64,000 nucleotides of DNA from Pseudomonas sp. JAI120 (GCF_014207255.1 NZ_JACHCZ010000003.1:556813-620812), one strand, 5' to 3'. Shown: positions 8,979 through 17,766, counted from the first letter of the stretch. The notes: generated by a model from the sequence alone, not told the origin. Made by a program: numbers and translations.

Positions 8979-10066
8979 ATCTGTTCAAGTCGCTTGTGCT
9001 CTGCACCGCCGTATTAAGCACCGCCGCGCACGCTGAAGAAAAAAACCTGCGGGTCTACAACTGGTTCGACTACATCACTCCCAAGGCTCTGGAAGACTTC
9101 AAGGCCCAAAACCCGTCGATCAAACTGGTCTACGACATCTTCGACACCAATGAAGCCCTGGAAGCCAAGCTGCTCACCGGCAATTCCGGCTATGACGTGG
9201 TGGTGCCGTCCAATGTGTTCCTGGCCAAGCAGATCGAGGCCGGCGTGTTCCAGCCGCTGGATCGCAGCCAGCTGCCGAACTGGAACCACCTCGATCCCAA
9301 GTTGATGAAGCTGATCGAAGCCAACGACCCCGGCAATAAATTTGCCGTGCCCTACATGTACGGCACCATCCTGATCGGCTTCAACCCCGACAAGGTCAAG
9401 GCCGCATTGGGCGCCGATGCACCGGTGGACAGCTGGGACCTGATCTTCAAGGAAGAGAACATCAGCAAGCTCAAGCAATGCGGCGTGGCGCTGCTGGATT
9501 CACCCTCGGAGATCCTGCCGCTGGCCTTGCAGCACCTGGGCCTGGACCCCAACAGCAGCAACCCCAAGGACTATGAAAAAGCCGAAGCGTTGCTGATGAA
9601 AATCCGCCCGTACATCACCTACTTCCACTCCTCCAAATACATGGCCGATATCGCCAACGGCGACATCTGCGTCGCCGTCGGCTACTCCGGCAGCTTCTCC
9701 CAGGCCGCCAACCGCGCCAAGGATGCCAAGAACGGCGTGATCGTCGATATGCGCCTGCCCAAGGAAGGCGCACCGATCTGGTTCGACATGCTGGCCATTC
9801 CCAAGGGCGCGAAGAACCCGCAGGACGCCTACACCTTCATCAACTACCTGCTGCAACCGCAAGTCATTGCGCCCATCAGTGATTTCGTCGGCTACCCCAA
9901 CCCGAACAAAGACGCGACCGAGCAGGTGGACCCCGCGATCCGCAACAACCCCAACCTGTACCCAACCGAAGCGGCGATGGCCACGCTCTATACCTTGAAA
10001 CCCTTGGGGCGCGACGCCGAACGCGCCAGGACGCGCGTCTGGACCAAGATCAAGTCCGGGACCTGA
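8975..10066 (+). CDS. Periplasmic polyamine ABC transporter substrate-binding protein (PotF/SpuD-like)
   Basis: A 363-residue exported binding protein of the spermidine/putrescine type. An N-terminal signal peptide of about 20 residues ends near AHAEE, and the mature start LRVYNWFDYI is typical of PotF and SpuD proteins. It overlaps the acetylpolyamine hydrolase by four bases. No permease or ATPase genes follow: the next gene is on the other strand after a stem-loop. It therefore probably feeds a transporter encoded elsewhere or acts as a sensor. The precise ligand cannot be read from sequence; acetylated polyamines are a reasonable guess from the operon partner. Confidence 0.9.
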   Translation: MNLFKSLVLCTAVLSTAAHAEEKNLRVYNWFDYITPKALEDFKAQNPSIKLVYDIFDTNEALEAKLLTGNSGYDVVVPSNVFLAKQIEAGVFQPLDRSQLPNWNHLDPKLMKLIEANDPGNKFAVPYMYGTILIGFNPDKVKAALGADAPVDSWDLIFKEENISKLKQCGVALLDSPSEILPLALQHLGLDPNSSNPKDYEKAEALLMKIRPYITYFHSSKYMADIANGDICVAVGYSGSFSQAANRAKDAKNGVIVDMRLPKEGAPIWFDMLAIPKGAKNPQDAYTFINYLLQPQVIAPISDFVGYPNPNKDATEQVDPAIRNNPNLYPTEAAMATLYTLKPLGRDAERARTRVWTKIKSGT

Positions 10067-10090
10067 TCGGCATGTTCAGCGCAGTGTGGA

Positions 10091-10118
10091 CGAGTGCGCA
10101 CCCGCCGCCGCGCACTCG
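10091..10118. terminator. Stem-loop between convergent genes
   Basis: The perfect 9-bp inverted repeat CGAGTGCGC (10091-10099) / GCGCACTCG (10110-10118) has a 10-base loop and lies between the convergent polyamine-binding and MocR genes. It has no clear T run on either side, so it is a weak terminator candidate in both directions. Confidence 0.45.
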
Positions 10119-10163
10119 CTGACTCTGCCGCTCGCCCGCTGCTTGTTTTCCCAACACTGATGG

Positions 10164-11705
10164 TCAACCGAAGTGCCAGGCCCTGCGCAACGTTGCCAGG
10201 GCCTCGGCGACGGCCGCTTCGGGTACGGCAGCAAAGCCCAGCACCAGGCCGGCGCGCTGGTCTTCCGGGGGGGTGGATTGCGCCAGCCAGTAACTGCTTA
10301 ACCCATTGATTTCGACGTCCACGGCACGGGCCTGCTCAAGCAGCTGTTGCTCGCGGGCCAGGCTGTCCACGCGCACGGTCATGTGGAGCCCTGCGGCAAT
10401 GACGGGCAACTCGCCGACACCCGGCAAACCGCGCGGCCACCCGGCGAGCAAGGCATTGCGCCGGCTCAATGCCGCACGCCGCATCCGACGGATATGCCGC
10501 TGGAAGTGTCCGGCCGCCATGAATTCGGCCATCACGGCTTGGGTGCTGACTTCCGAGTGGCGCATATCCACCGCACGGCGCCGCGAGAAGGCATCGACCA
10601 GGCCAGGCGGCAACACCAGATAGCCCAGGCGCAAGGCCGGGAACGCGACTTTGCCGAAGGTGCCGACGTAGAGCACACGCCCACTGCGGTCCAGCGCGGC
10701 CAGGGGCGCCAGCGGTGCGCCGCTGTAGCGGTATTCGCCGTCATAGTCGTCCTCCACGATCCAACCGCCGGTGCGCTCGGCCCAGGCCAGCAACTCCAGA
10801 CGCCGCGCCAGGCTCATCACCACGCCCAGGGGGTATTGGTGGGAGGGCGTGACATAGGCCAGGCGGCAATTGACTAAGGTATTCAGGACCTGACAATCGA
10901 TGCCGTCGCTGTCCACCGGCACGCCCTGCAGATTGGCACCGGCCAAGGCGAATGCGTGGCCTGCGGCGCGATAGCCCGGGTTTTCCACTGCCACCCCGTC
11001 ACCTGGCTCTACCAGCAACTGTGCACAAAGGCTGATTGCCTGCTGTGCGCCGCTGGTGATCACTATTTGCTCAGCCGTGCACTGCATGCCCCGCGAACTG
11101 CGCAGGTACGCCGCGATCAACCCGCGCAGCCGCGCATCGCCTGCCGGGTCGCCGTAGCACAATTGCTCCATGTCGGGTTTGCGCCAGAACGCCCCATTTA
11201 GCTTGGCCCAGACCTCAAACGGGAACAGATCGAAAGCCGGCACGCCCACGCGAAAGGCCTTGGGCGGACCGGCTGGCGGTTGTGGCAAATGGTTATTTCG
11301 CACGCGCCCCAAGGCCGACCTGTGGATAACTTCGCCAGCGAGATCTTCCGGTAAGTCGGCCCATTTTGTGGATAAGGCTGGGGATAAGCCTGTTGATAAC
11401 CCTGTGGACACTTTTGTGGATAGTTTTTTCGGGCTGGGCAGTTGGGCGACATAGGTACCGTCACCCACGCGGCCTTCGATAAAACCTTCGGCGTACAGCT
11501 GATCGTAGGCACGCACCACGCTGTTACGGGAAATCGCCAGGGCCGCCGCCAAGTCACGGCTGGCGGGCAAGCGCGTACCGCTGACCAGCCGGCCATCCAG
11601 CACGCGCTGGCGTAAGGCTTCATAGAGTTGGCGTGTCAGGCCTTGCCGCCGATCCAACTCAATACCGGCAGGGTTGAACGACAGCGGCGGCTCTACGGAA
11701 GGCAT
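10164..11705 (-). CDS. MocR/PdxR-type regulator (GntR HTH fused to PLP aminotransferase domain)
   Basis: A 513-residue regulator. Residues about 15-85 are a GntR winged helix (LPASRDLAAALAISRNSVV), and residues about 130-505 form a fold-type I aminotransferase domain with the PLP-binding Lys region GTFGKVAFPALRLGYL and the upstream VEDDYDGEYRY. Such proteins bind PLP and usually control vitamin B6, amine or amino acid genes next to them. The gene is divergent from a PaiB-like gene with 90 bases between starts, a typical MocR operator position. The linker between domains contains a four-residue repeat (STG-L type) encoded by a 12-bp tandem DNA repeat that resembles DnaA boxes. That repeat is listed separately. 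Confidence 0.88.
   Translation of the reverse strand: MPSVEPPLSFNPAGIELDRRQGLTRQLYEALRQRVLDGRLVSGTRLPASRDLAAALAISRNSVVRAYDQLYAEGFIEGRVGDGTYVAQLPSPKKLSTKVSTGLSTGLSPALSTKWADLPEDLAGEVIHRSALGRVRNNHLPQPPAGPPKAFRVGVPAFDLFPFEVWAKLNGAFWRKPDMEQLCYGDPAGDARLRGLIAAYLRSSRGMQCTAEQIVITSGAQQAISLCAQLLVEPGDGVAVENPGYRAAGHAFALAGANLQGVPVDSDGIDCQVLNTLVNCRLAYVTPSHQYPLGVVMSLARRLELLAWAERTGGWIVEDDYDGEYRYSGAPLAPLAALDRSGRVLYVGTFGKVAFPALRLGYLVLPPGLVDAFSRRRAVDMRHSEVSTQAVMAEFMAAGHFQRHIRRMRRAALSRRNALLAGWPRGLPGVGELPVIAAGLHMTVRVDSLAREQQLLEQARAVDVEINGLSSYWLAQSTPPEDQRAGLVLGFAAVPEAAVAEALATLRRAWHFG
11321..11423. repeat. 12-bp tandem repeat of DnaA-box-like nonamers inside the MocR gene
   Basis: Five nonamers spaced exactly 12 bp apart start at 11367, 11379, 11391, 11403 and 11415: TGTGGATAA, TGGGGATAA, TGTTGATAA, TGTGGACAC and TGTGGATAG. 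A sixth perfect TGTGGATAA lies at 11321. TGTGGATAA is the reverse complement of the DnaA box TTATCCACA. The array encodes the variable inter-domain linker of the MocR regulator, so it is tolerated at the protein level. Confidence 0.8.
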
Positions 11706-11795
11706 CGAATTGGACCTATTAAATTGACGTTAGATGGCTCTTACAACGAACCATTAGCCTGCCTAGGATGCAGGCATTCGCCAAGGAAAATATTC

Positions 11796-12434
11796 ATGTA
11801 CACACCTCGTGCCTTTGCCCTCGAAGACTTGCCCGAGATACAGCAACTGATCCAGCACACACGCCTGGCGCAGTTGGTGACCTTGGGTGAACAAGGCCTG
11901 CAGGCCAGCCATTTGCCGCTGCTGCTCAATCCCGATGAAGGCCCCAATGGCACACTGTACGGGCACCTGGCCAAGGCCAATCCGCAGTGGCGCGACCTGC
12001 AAAACGGCAGCGAAGCCCTGGTGATCTTTGCCGGCGCCGAGGCCTACGTCAGTCCGGCGTTTTACCCGGCCAAGGCTGAGCACGGCAAAGTGGTGCCCAC
12101 CTGGAATTACATCGCGGTGCATGCCTATGGCAAGGCCGAGGTGTTTACCGATGCCGAACGGGTGCTCGGCGTGGTCAGCGCCCTCACCGACCGCCACGAG
12201 GGCAACCGCGCACAACCGTGGAAAGTCAGCGACGCCCCGGCCGACTACATTGACGGCATGCTCAAGGCCATCGTCGGCTTCAGCCTGCCGATCGAGCGCC
12301 TGATCGGCAAACGCAAGCTCAGCCAGAACCGCAGCGCGGCGGACATCGCCGGTGTGCGCGACGGGCTGGCCGCCAGCGCCGATATACGCGACCAGACCCT
12401 CGCGCGCTTTATACCCCAAGGAGTTTCAGAATGA
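11796..12434 (+). CDS. FMN-binding negative regulator family protein (PaiB-like)
   Basis: A 212-residue PaiB/YndD-type protein with a split-barrel flavin-binding fold. Recognisable stretches are an N-terminal MYTPRAFALEDLPEI, GHLAKANPQW, and VPTWNYIAVHAYG, the last being very characteristic of the family. B. subtilis PaiB represses degradative enzyme genes, but in Pseudomonas the role is not established. ATG 11796 has AAGGA nine bases upstream. It is divergent from the MocR gene, a common arrangement that suggests MocR controls it, and its stop overlaps the next gene by four bases. Confidence in family is high; the regulatory function is uncertain. Confidence 0.87.
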   Translation: MYTPRAFALEDLPEIQQLIQHTRLAQLVTLGEQGLQASHLPLLLNPDEGPNGTLYGHLAKANPQWRDLQNGSEALVIFAGAEAYVSPAFYPAKAEHGKVVPTWNYIAVHAYGKAEVFTDAERVLGVVSALTDRHEGNRAQPWKVSDAPADYIDGMLKAIVGFSLPIERLIGKRKLSQNRSAADIAGVRDGLAASADIRDQTLARFIPQGVSE

Positions 12435-12877
12435 GCCAGATCGACATCCGCCAGGTCACCGCGGCCGACCACGCCGCCTGGCTGCCGCTGTGGCAGGCGT
12501 ACTTGACGTTCTACAACACCGAACTGCCGGACGCCGTCAGCCAGAGCACCTGGCAGCGCCTGATCGATCCCAATGAGCCGACCCACTCCGCGTTGGCCTG
12601 GCAGGATGGCAAGGCGGTGGGCATGGTCAATTTCATCTACCACCGTTCCAACTGGAGCATCGAAAACTCCTGCTACCTGCAGGACCTGCTGGTGGACCCG
12701 GCTCAGCGCGGCACTGGTGTCGGCCGTAAACTGATCGAGTTCGTCTACGCCACTGCCAAGGCCGACGGCTGCTGCAAGGTCCACTGGCTGACCCACGAGA
12801 CCAACGCCACCGCGATCCAACTCTACGAGCGCATCGCCGAACGCCCTGGCTTCATTCAATTTCGCAAAGGTCTTTAA
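12431..12877 (+). CDS. GNAT N-acetyltransferase (148 aa)
   Basis: A small single-domain GNAT acetyltransferase using acetyl-CoA. The acyl-CoA-binding motif A is visible as LVDPAQRGTGVGRKLIEF at about residues 92-109, preceded by the strand YLQDLLV. It overlaps the PaiB-like gene by ATGA and is followed 10 bases later by a second GNAT gene, so the three form an operon divergent from MocR. PaiA, the usual PaiB partner in Bacillus, is also a GNAT acetyltransferase acting on polyamines, so a small amine substrate is plausible but unproven. Confidence 0.87.
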   Translation: MSQIDIRQVTAADHAAWLPLWQAYLTFYNTELPDAVSQSTWQRLIDPNEPTHSALAWQDGKAVGMVNFIYHRSNWSIENSCYLQDLLVDPAQRGTGVGRKLIEFVYATAKADGCCKVHWLTHETNATAIQLYERIAERPGFIQFRKGL

Positions 12878-12887
12878 GGAGCGCAGC

Positions 12888-13568
12888 ATGTCTACTTCCC
12901 TCGCCGACTGGAAAGGCGCCCCGGCGCCCACCGCGCAACTGCTCGAAGGGCGCTTTATCCGCCTGGAAAAACTCGACCCGGCGCGCCACGCCGATCAATT
13001 GTGGCAAGCCCTCGAAGGCCCCGGTGCCGACCCCAAGCTGTGGGACTACCTGCCTTACGGCCCGTTTGCCGAGCGCGCCGCGTTCGATGCGTGGTTGAAC
13101 AACCATGCGGCGAATAGCGATCCGTATTTCTTCAGCGTGGTCGACCGTGCGTCCGGCCAGGTGCAGGGCATCCTCAGCCTGATGTCCATCGTACCGGCCC
13201 AGGGCCGTATCGAAATCGGCCATGTCACCTTCGGCGCGCCGATGCAGCGCTCACCCAAAAGCACCGAGGCGGTGTACCTCTTGGCCAAATACGCCTTCGA
13301 GCAGGGCTACCGACGCCTGGAGTGGAAGTGCAACAACGGCAACGCCCGCTCCAAATATGCGGCTGAGCGGTTGGGGTTCAGTTTTGAAGGGGTGTTTCGC
13401 CAGCATATGGTGGTGAAGGGGCAGAACCGGGATACGGCCTGGTATTCGATTCTGGATTCGGAGTGGCCGACGGTGGGCGCGGGGTTTGAGGCGTGGTTGT
13501 CCGAGGCGAACCAGGCAGGTTCCGGGCAGTTGAAGGGCCTGGCGGAGTGTCGCCGCCAGGCGCTTTAA
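12888..13568 (+). CDS. GNAT acetyltransferase, RimJ/RimL type (226 aa)
   Basis: A GNAT enzyme of the larger RimL/YdaF class. It begins with the typical LEGRFIRLEKLDP strand, has the conserved WDYLPYGPF segment, and ends its fold with RLEWKCNNGNARSKYAAERL, in which Asn residues line the CoA site and the AAERLGF helix is diagnostic. ATG 12888 follows AAGGAG. It is the last gene of the PaiB-GNAT-GNAT group and converges with the methyltransferase gene only 3 bases away. The acceptor may be an amine, an amino acid or a protein N-terminus; the sequence does not decide. Confidence 0.87.
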   Translation: MSTSLADWKGAPAPTAQLLEGRFIRLEKLDPARHADQLWQALEGPGADPKLWDYLPYGPFAERAAFDAWLNNHAANSDPYFFSVVDRASGQVQGILSLMSIVPAQGRIEIGHVTFGAPMQRSPKSTEAVYLLAKYAFEQGYRRLEWKCNNGNARSKYAAERLGFSFEGVFRQHMVVKGQNRDTAWYSILDSEWPTVGAGFEAWLSEANQAGSGQLKGLAECRRQAL

Positions 13569-13571
13569 GGC

Positions 13572-14471
13572 TTAGACCAGCTTCTGGGCCAGCACCGCAA
13601 TGTGCTCCGGCCCGATCCCGCAGCAACCGCCCAAGTGGCTGGCACCACGCTTTTGCCAGTCCGCGGCCCACTGCAGGTAGCCCGGTGGGTCGAGATCCTC
13701 GCGCAAGGGGTCCAGGCCGTCGTTGGCCGTGGCTTCCTTGGGCTGTGGCGGGAAGGCGTTGGCGTAGGCGCCGATCTGAATCGCCACGCCCAGCCGCTCG
13801 AAGGTTTGGCGCGCGGCATCGATCGCCGCGCCGATCACTTCCGGCTGGCTGCAATTGAACAGCAACACTTGCACGCCCAGCTGCGCCGCCGCTTCGGCCG
13901 CATCCGCCACCGGTTCGCCGGAACGCAGGCGCGGTACATCGTCGGTGTCTTCATCTTTCAAGGTAAACGACAGCCAGAACGGCTTGCCATCCTTCGGCAG
14001 ACCCGCATGAATCGCCCGCGCTTCGACGATTGAGCTCTGGGTCTCCGCCAGCCACAGATCGACATGGGGTGCCAGGCCCTGCACCAGCGGTGTCAGCAAT
14101 TCAGACACGCGCTGCGGCTCGAACAGGTCGGGACGATACGAACCAAACAACGGCGGCAACGAGCCGGCCACACGCACGGCTTTGCCCGAAGCCTGCACCG
14201 CCCTTCTGGCCAATTCACCCGCCAGTGCCGCCAGGGCCTGGCCTTCGGCAGCAAACCGCGCCTCACCGATATGAAACGGCACCACCGCGTAGCTGTTGCT
14301 GGTAATCACGTTGGCGCCGCTGTCGATATAGGCCGCATGCACCGCCTCCACCGCCTGCGGTGCTTCGCTCAAGGCCAGCGCCGACCACTCCGGCTGCCTG
14401 AAGGGCGCACCGCGTCGTTGCAGTTCACGGCCCATGCCGCCGTCCAGAATTACTGTGCTTACTGCGCCCAT
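13572..14471 (-). CDS. Homocysteine S-methyltransferase family protein (MmuM-like)
   Basis: Transfers a methyl group, probably from S-methylmethionine or a related donor, to homocysteine to form methionine. The zinc site is complete: LLFNCSQPE carries the first Cys and HLGGCCGIGPEHI near the C-terminus the other two. The N-terminus ILDGGMGRELQRRG is typical of MmuM. I chose ATG 14471; in-frame ATG 14486 and GTG 14507 are alternatives because none has a strong ribosome binding site. The gene is divergent from an amino acid ABC binding protein across an AT-rich stretch (about 14490-14570), which suggests joint regulation and that the transporter brings in the methyl donor. That link is an inference. 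Confidence 0.85.
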   Translation of the reverse strand: MGAVSTVILDGGMGRELQRRGAPFRQPEWSALALSEAPQAVEAVHAAYIDSGANVITSNSYAVVPFHIGEARFAAEGQALAALAGELARRAVQASGKAVRVAGSLPPLFGSYRPDLFEPQRVSELLTPLVQGLAPHVDLWLAETQSSIVEARAIHAGLPKDGKPFWLSFTLKDEDTDDVPRLRSGEPVADAAEAAAQLGVQVLLFNCSQPEVIGAAIDAARQTFERLGVAIQIGAYANAFPPQPKEATANDGLDPLREDLDPPGYLQWAADWQKRGASHLGGCCGIGPEHIAVLAQKLV

Positions 14472-14583
14472 ATGCTTTTTACTCATAAGCTTATGAAAAT
14501 AACTCACTATGAGAGTCGTTCTTATAACTATTTAATACGTTCAATTCGGTTCATAACAACTCTTTTTTATTCAGGTGCCCACT

Positions 14584-15405
14584 TTGAAACTTAAACCGCT
14601 ATTGGCCTTGGGCCTGACGATGCTTGCTGCCTCCACCCAAGCCTTTGGCGGCGCGACCCTGGACCGGATTGAGAAGAAGAAAGAACTGGTGGGTGTGCTG
14701 ATGGAAAGCTACCCGCCGTTCTCGTTCCTCAACGACCAAAACCAACTCGACGGCTTCGATGTCGATGTGGCCAAGGCCGTCGCGCAAAAGCTCGGTGTGA
14801 AACTGCGTCTGGAAACGCCGTCGTGGGACGTGATCGCCGCTGGCCGCTGGAGCGGTCGCTACGACATCTGCATCTGCTCCATGACCCCGAGCAAGGCCCG
14901 CGCCGAGGTGTTTGATTTCCCGGTGGAGTACTACGCCTCCCCCGCCGTAATCGTGGTCAATGCCAAAGATGACAGCATCCATGGCGCCAAGGACCTGAGC
15001 GGTAAAAAGGTCGGGCTCACCAGCGCCTCCAGCTACGAAAGCTATCTGAACAAGAACCTGGTGATCGAAGGCGCCGAAGACACTCAACTGCAGTACCCGT
15101 TCGAGGACGTGCAGATCGCCCCGTACGACACCGATAACGTCGCCTTCCAGGACCTCGGCCTGGGCGCCGGTGTGCGCCTGGATGCAATCCTCACCAACCT
15201 GGTCACCGCCCAGCCGCGCCTGAACGAAGACAAACGCTTCAAGCTCGCCGGCGCGCCGCTGTACGCCGAACCCAATTCGGTCGCCATCGAAAAAGGCGAC
15301 GCTCAGTGGGACGCCAAGGTGCGTGAGGTGTTTGCCCAGTTGAAACAGGACGGCACCCTGAGCAAACTGTCGCAAAAATGGATCGGTGCCGATATCAGCC
15401 AATGA
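14584..15405 (+). CDS. Amino-acid ABC transporter substrate-binding protein
   Basis: A periplasmic solute-binding protein of family 3 (about 273 residues) with a signal peptide ending near STQAFGG and the typical strands LVGVLMESYPPFSFLNDQNQ and LDGFDVDVAKAVAQKLGVKL. The start is not obvious: TTG 14584 has AGGTG six bases upstream and begins MKLKPLLALG, which makes a good signal peptide, while GTG 14575 would add three residues. The stop overlaps the permease start (ATGA). The divergent methyltransferase gene suggests uptake of methionine, S-methylmethionine or another sulfur compound, but the ligand is not readable from sequence. Confidence 0.88.
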   Translation: MKLKPLLALGLTMLAASTQAFGGATLDRIEKKKELVGVLMESYPPFSFLNDQNQLDGFDVDVAKAVAQKLGVKLRLETPSWDVIAAGRWSGRYDICICSMTPSKARAEVFDFPVEYYASPAVIVVNAKDDSIHGAKDLSGKKVGLTSASSYESYLNKNLVIEGAEDTQLQYPFEDVQIAPYDTDNVAFQDLGLGAGVRLDAILTNLVTAQPRLNEDKRFKLAGAPLYAEPNSVAIEKGDAQWDAKVREVFAQLKQDGTLSKLSQKWIGADISQ

Positions 15406-16205
15406 GTGTTCCTCCAAAACCTGCGCGCGCCCTGCTGGGCTTTCGCACGCGGCTTTACCTGACCTGGGCGGCCCTGTTCGCCCTGTTTGCCAGTTTCTTC
15501 CTGAGCTTTGACCTGAAGTTCTCGATCATCCTCGACAAGCTGCCCAACCTGGTTGGCCTGCACCTGGCCCCCAATGGCTTCCTGCAAGGCGCAGCGCTGA
15601 CGCTGTTCCTGTGCCTGTGTTCGATTGCCGCTTCGTCGGTGCTGGGCTTTGTCACTGCGCTCGGGCGCTTGTCCAAGAGTGCCGTGGCCTTTGGCATAGC
15701 CAGCTTTTACGCGTCGTTTTTCCGTGGCACGCCGTTGCTGATCCAGATCCTGCTGATCTACCTCGGCCTGCCGCAGCTGGGCCTGGTGCCGGGTGCCATC
15801 GTCGCGGGGATCATCGCGCTGTCGCTGAACTACGGCGCTTACCTGAGCGAAATCTTCCGCGCCGGTATCCTGGGCGTCCCTCATGGGCAACGGGAAGCCG
15901 CGCTGGCCCTGGGCATGCGCGACAGCGCGATCTTCTGGCACGTCACCCTGCCCCAGGCCATGCGCACCATCATCCCGCCGGCGACCAACCAGTTCATCTC
16001 CATGCTCAAGGACTCGTCACTGATCTCGGTGATGGGCGTGTGGGAAGTGATGTTCCTGGCGCAATCCTACGGGCGCTCCAGTTATCGCTACATCGAGATG
16101 CTCAGCACCGCGGCAATCATCTATTGGATCATGTCCCTCGGGCTGGAACTGATCCAGGCGCGGATGGAACGCCATTTTGGCAAGGGGTATGTAAAACGAG
16201 GATGA
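15402..16205 (+). CDS. Amino-acid ABC transporter permease
   Basis: An inner-membrane permease of the HisMQ type (267 residues). It has about five or six hydrophobic segments, the family motif YLSEIFRAGILGVPHGQREAA, and the EAA-loop that contacts the ATPase. It is translationally coupled to the binding protein upstream. No ATP-binding subunit follows: the next gene, 170 bases on, is an autotransporter. The system therefore needs an ATPase encoded elsewhere. Confidence 0.9.
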   Translation: MSVPPKPARALLGFRTRLYLTWAALFALFASFFLSFDLKFSIILDKLPNLVGLHLAPNGFLQGAALTLFLCLCSIAASSVLGFVTALGRLSKSAVAFGIASFYASFFRGTPLLIQILLIYLGLPQLGLVPGAIVAGIIALSLNYGAYLSEIFRAGILGVPHGQREAALALGMRDSAIFWHVTLPQAMRTIIPPATNQFISMLKDSSLISVMGVWEVMFLAQSYGRSSYRYIEMLSTAAIIYWIMSLGLELIQARMERHFGKGYVKRG

Positions 16206-16372
16206 GGTCAGTCAAGTAACAATCGACCGCAACCTTACGGTGCCGATCCTGCTGCAGTCTTTTTCGCATCAGGCTAGAGACATCTCCCGCAAACGAGCAC
16301 TGCCTGGCCTGACAGTTATCCTCCGAGTGCCCCGCTAAATTCCCCGCCTCATACATCAAGAGGTGGGTTTAC

Positions 16373-17683
16373 ATGCCGCTTATTCAGAAACAACTCGTAC
16401 TCGCCATCACCCTCGCGCTGGGGGCCACCTGTGCTCAATACGCACAGGCACGGGGCGACATGGAGCCAGACAGCGAATGGTTCGATCCGCTCGCGGAGCA
16501 CAGTGAGAAAAGCCCTCATGAACCGGCCCTACCCGCGCCCGAAGACTTCTACTTCGCTGACCATGCCACCAGCCGCAATGGCCTGAGCGTCGCCCGTGTG
16601 CTCGACGCCGCGGTGGATGACCTGCTGGCGTCGGACGAACTGAACGAGTGGGAAAAATACCGACTTGAGCAATACGGCGAGTACCTGGGCAGCCTGGAGC
16701 CAGGGCGATTGGGCGCGGTACTGGAACAATTGGCGGGTAGCCAGAACGCCAACCTGGGCAGCGCCACCCAAAACAGCATGAAACAATTGAACGCCAGCCT
16801 GCTGTCGGCAGTACGTCAGCTGGATAACGACACCGACGAGGGCAGCCGTGTATGGCTCCAAGCCTTGGGCGGCGCCGGCACTCTGGATGCTCAACACGGA
16901 AGCGTTGGTTTGAAGCAACGCAGCCAAGGCTTGCTGCTGGGCGCCGACTGGTCGGCCGACAACGCCTGGCGACTCGGCGTGGTGGGCGGTAAGTCGGGCA
17001 GTGACCTGAGCGCCAAACGTTTCAAAGGCGAACTGGACAGCTGGCATCTGGGCGCTTATGCGGTGCGCCAGGACGGGCCGCTGGCACTGCGCCTGGGCGC
17101 GCTCTACAGCAGGCATAGCGGGCAGAACCAACGCAATGTCGATTTCGACTTCATCAATTACCGCGAACACCTCACGGGCAAGTACAAAGCGCGGAGCCAA
17201 AACGCCTTCGCCGAACTGGGCTATCAATTTCATACAGGTGGCTTACGCGCCAAGCCCTTTGCCGCACTGGGTTTCCAGCGTTATCAGCGCGACCGCTTCG
17301 TGGAGAAGGGTGGCGATAGCGCGCTGGACGTTGGTGCACAGACCCAGCAAAACTTCAGCAGTACCTTTGGCCTGCGTTTGACCCGCGACTTTGCCTTGGG
17401 CAACCAAATCACGCTCAAACCGCACCTGAGCACCAGCTGGAAACATCTGTATGGCGACGTCGGCAGCCATGTGCGCCAGTCCTTCGCCGGGGAAAAACGC
17501 GAGGACTTCGACAGCTCGTTCACCATCGGCGGCACCTCACTGGACCGTAACAGCCTGGCGCTGCGTACCGGCCTGGACATGGCGCTGTCGGACACACACA
17601 GCGTGGGCCTGACCTATTCCGCCGAGTTCGGCAACCACAGCCGCAATCAAGGGGTGATGGGCCAGTGGGCGATAGCGTTCTGA
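16373..17683 (+). CDS. Small autotransporter beta-barrel protein (436 aa)
   Basis: An outer-membrane autotransporter. Residues 1-27 form a signal peptide ending AQARG, and residues about 160-436 form the 12-stranded barrel domain: alternating hydrophobic strands, VWLQALGGAGTLDA at the start, LGAYAVRQDGPLALRLGALY, and a C-terminal aromatic residue in QWAIAF for BAM recognition. Between them lies only about 130 residues of charged, mostly helical sequence, and no beta-helical passenger. The secreted part is therefore very small, or the protein is a barrel with a plug. It has its own 160-base upstream region and converges with the pyruvate carboxylase operon. The role is unknown. Confidence 0.85.
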   Translation: MPLIQKQLVLAITLALGATCAQYAQARGDMEPDSEWFDPLAEHSEKSPHEPALPAPEDFYFADHATSRNGLSVARVLDAAVDDLLASDELNEWEKYRLEQYGEYLGSLEPGRLGAVLEQLAGSQNANLGSATQNSMKQLNASLLSAVRQLDNDTDEGSRVWLQALGGAGTLDAQHGSVGLKQRSQGLLLGADWSADNAWRLGVVGGKSGSDLSAKRFKGELDSWHLGAYAVRQDGPLALRLGALYSRHSGQNQRNVDFDFINYREHLTGKYKARSQNAFAELGYQFHTGGLRAKPFAALGFQRYQRDRFVEKGGDSALDVGAQTQQNFSSTFGLRLTRDFALGNQITLKPHLSTSWKHLYGDVGSHVRQSFAGEKREDFDSSFTIGGTSLDRNSLALRTGLDMALSDTHSVGLTYSAEFGNHSRNQGVMGQWAIAF

Positions 17684-17709
17684 GCCATGACGTAGCCTGA
17701 TCATCAGGC

Positions 17710-17736
17710 AAAAAAAAGGGGAGCACCTGCCCCCCC
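17710..17736 (-). terminator. Terminator of the pyruvate carboxylase operon
   Basis: Read on the minus strand, a GGGG/CCCC stem with an 8-base loop is followed by eight T (plus-strand A run 17710-17717). It lies about 30 bases after the pycB stop. An adjacent perfect palindrome GCCTGATCATCAGGC (17695-17709) may strengthen termination on either strand. Confidence 0.75.
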
Positions 17737-17766
17737 GAGGATTAAACGGTCGTGTCGAAGGCTGGA

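Noticed and set aside
11321..11423. The DnaA-box-like cluster as a replication origin
   Set aside because: It lies within a coding gene, lacks an AT-rich unwinding region and has no dnaA, dnaN or gidA genes nearby, so I list it only as a repeat.
17695..17709. Palindrome GCCTGATCATCAGGC as a terminator for the autotransporter
   Set aside because: On the plus strand it is followed by A rather than T, so it does not form a Rho-independent terminator for that gene, although it may help the opposing one.
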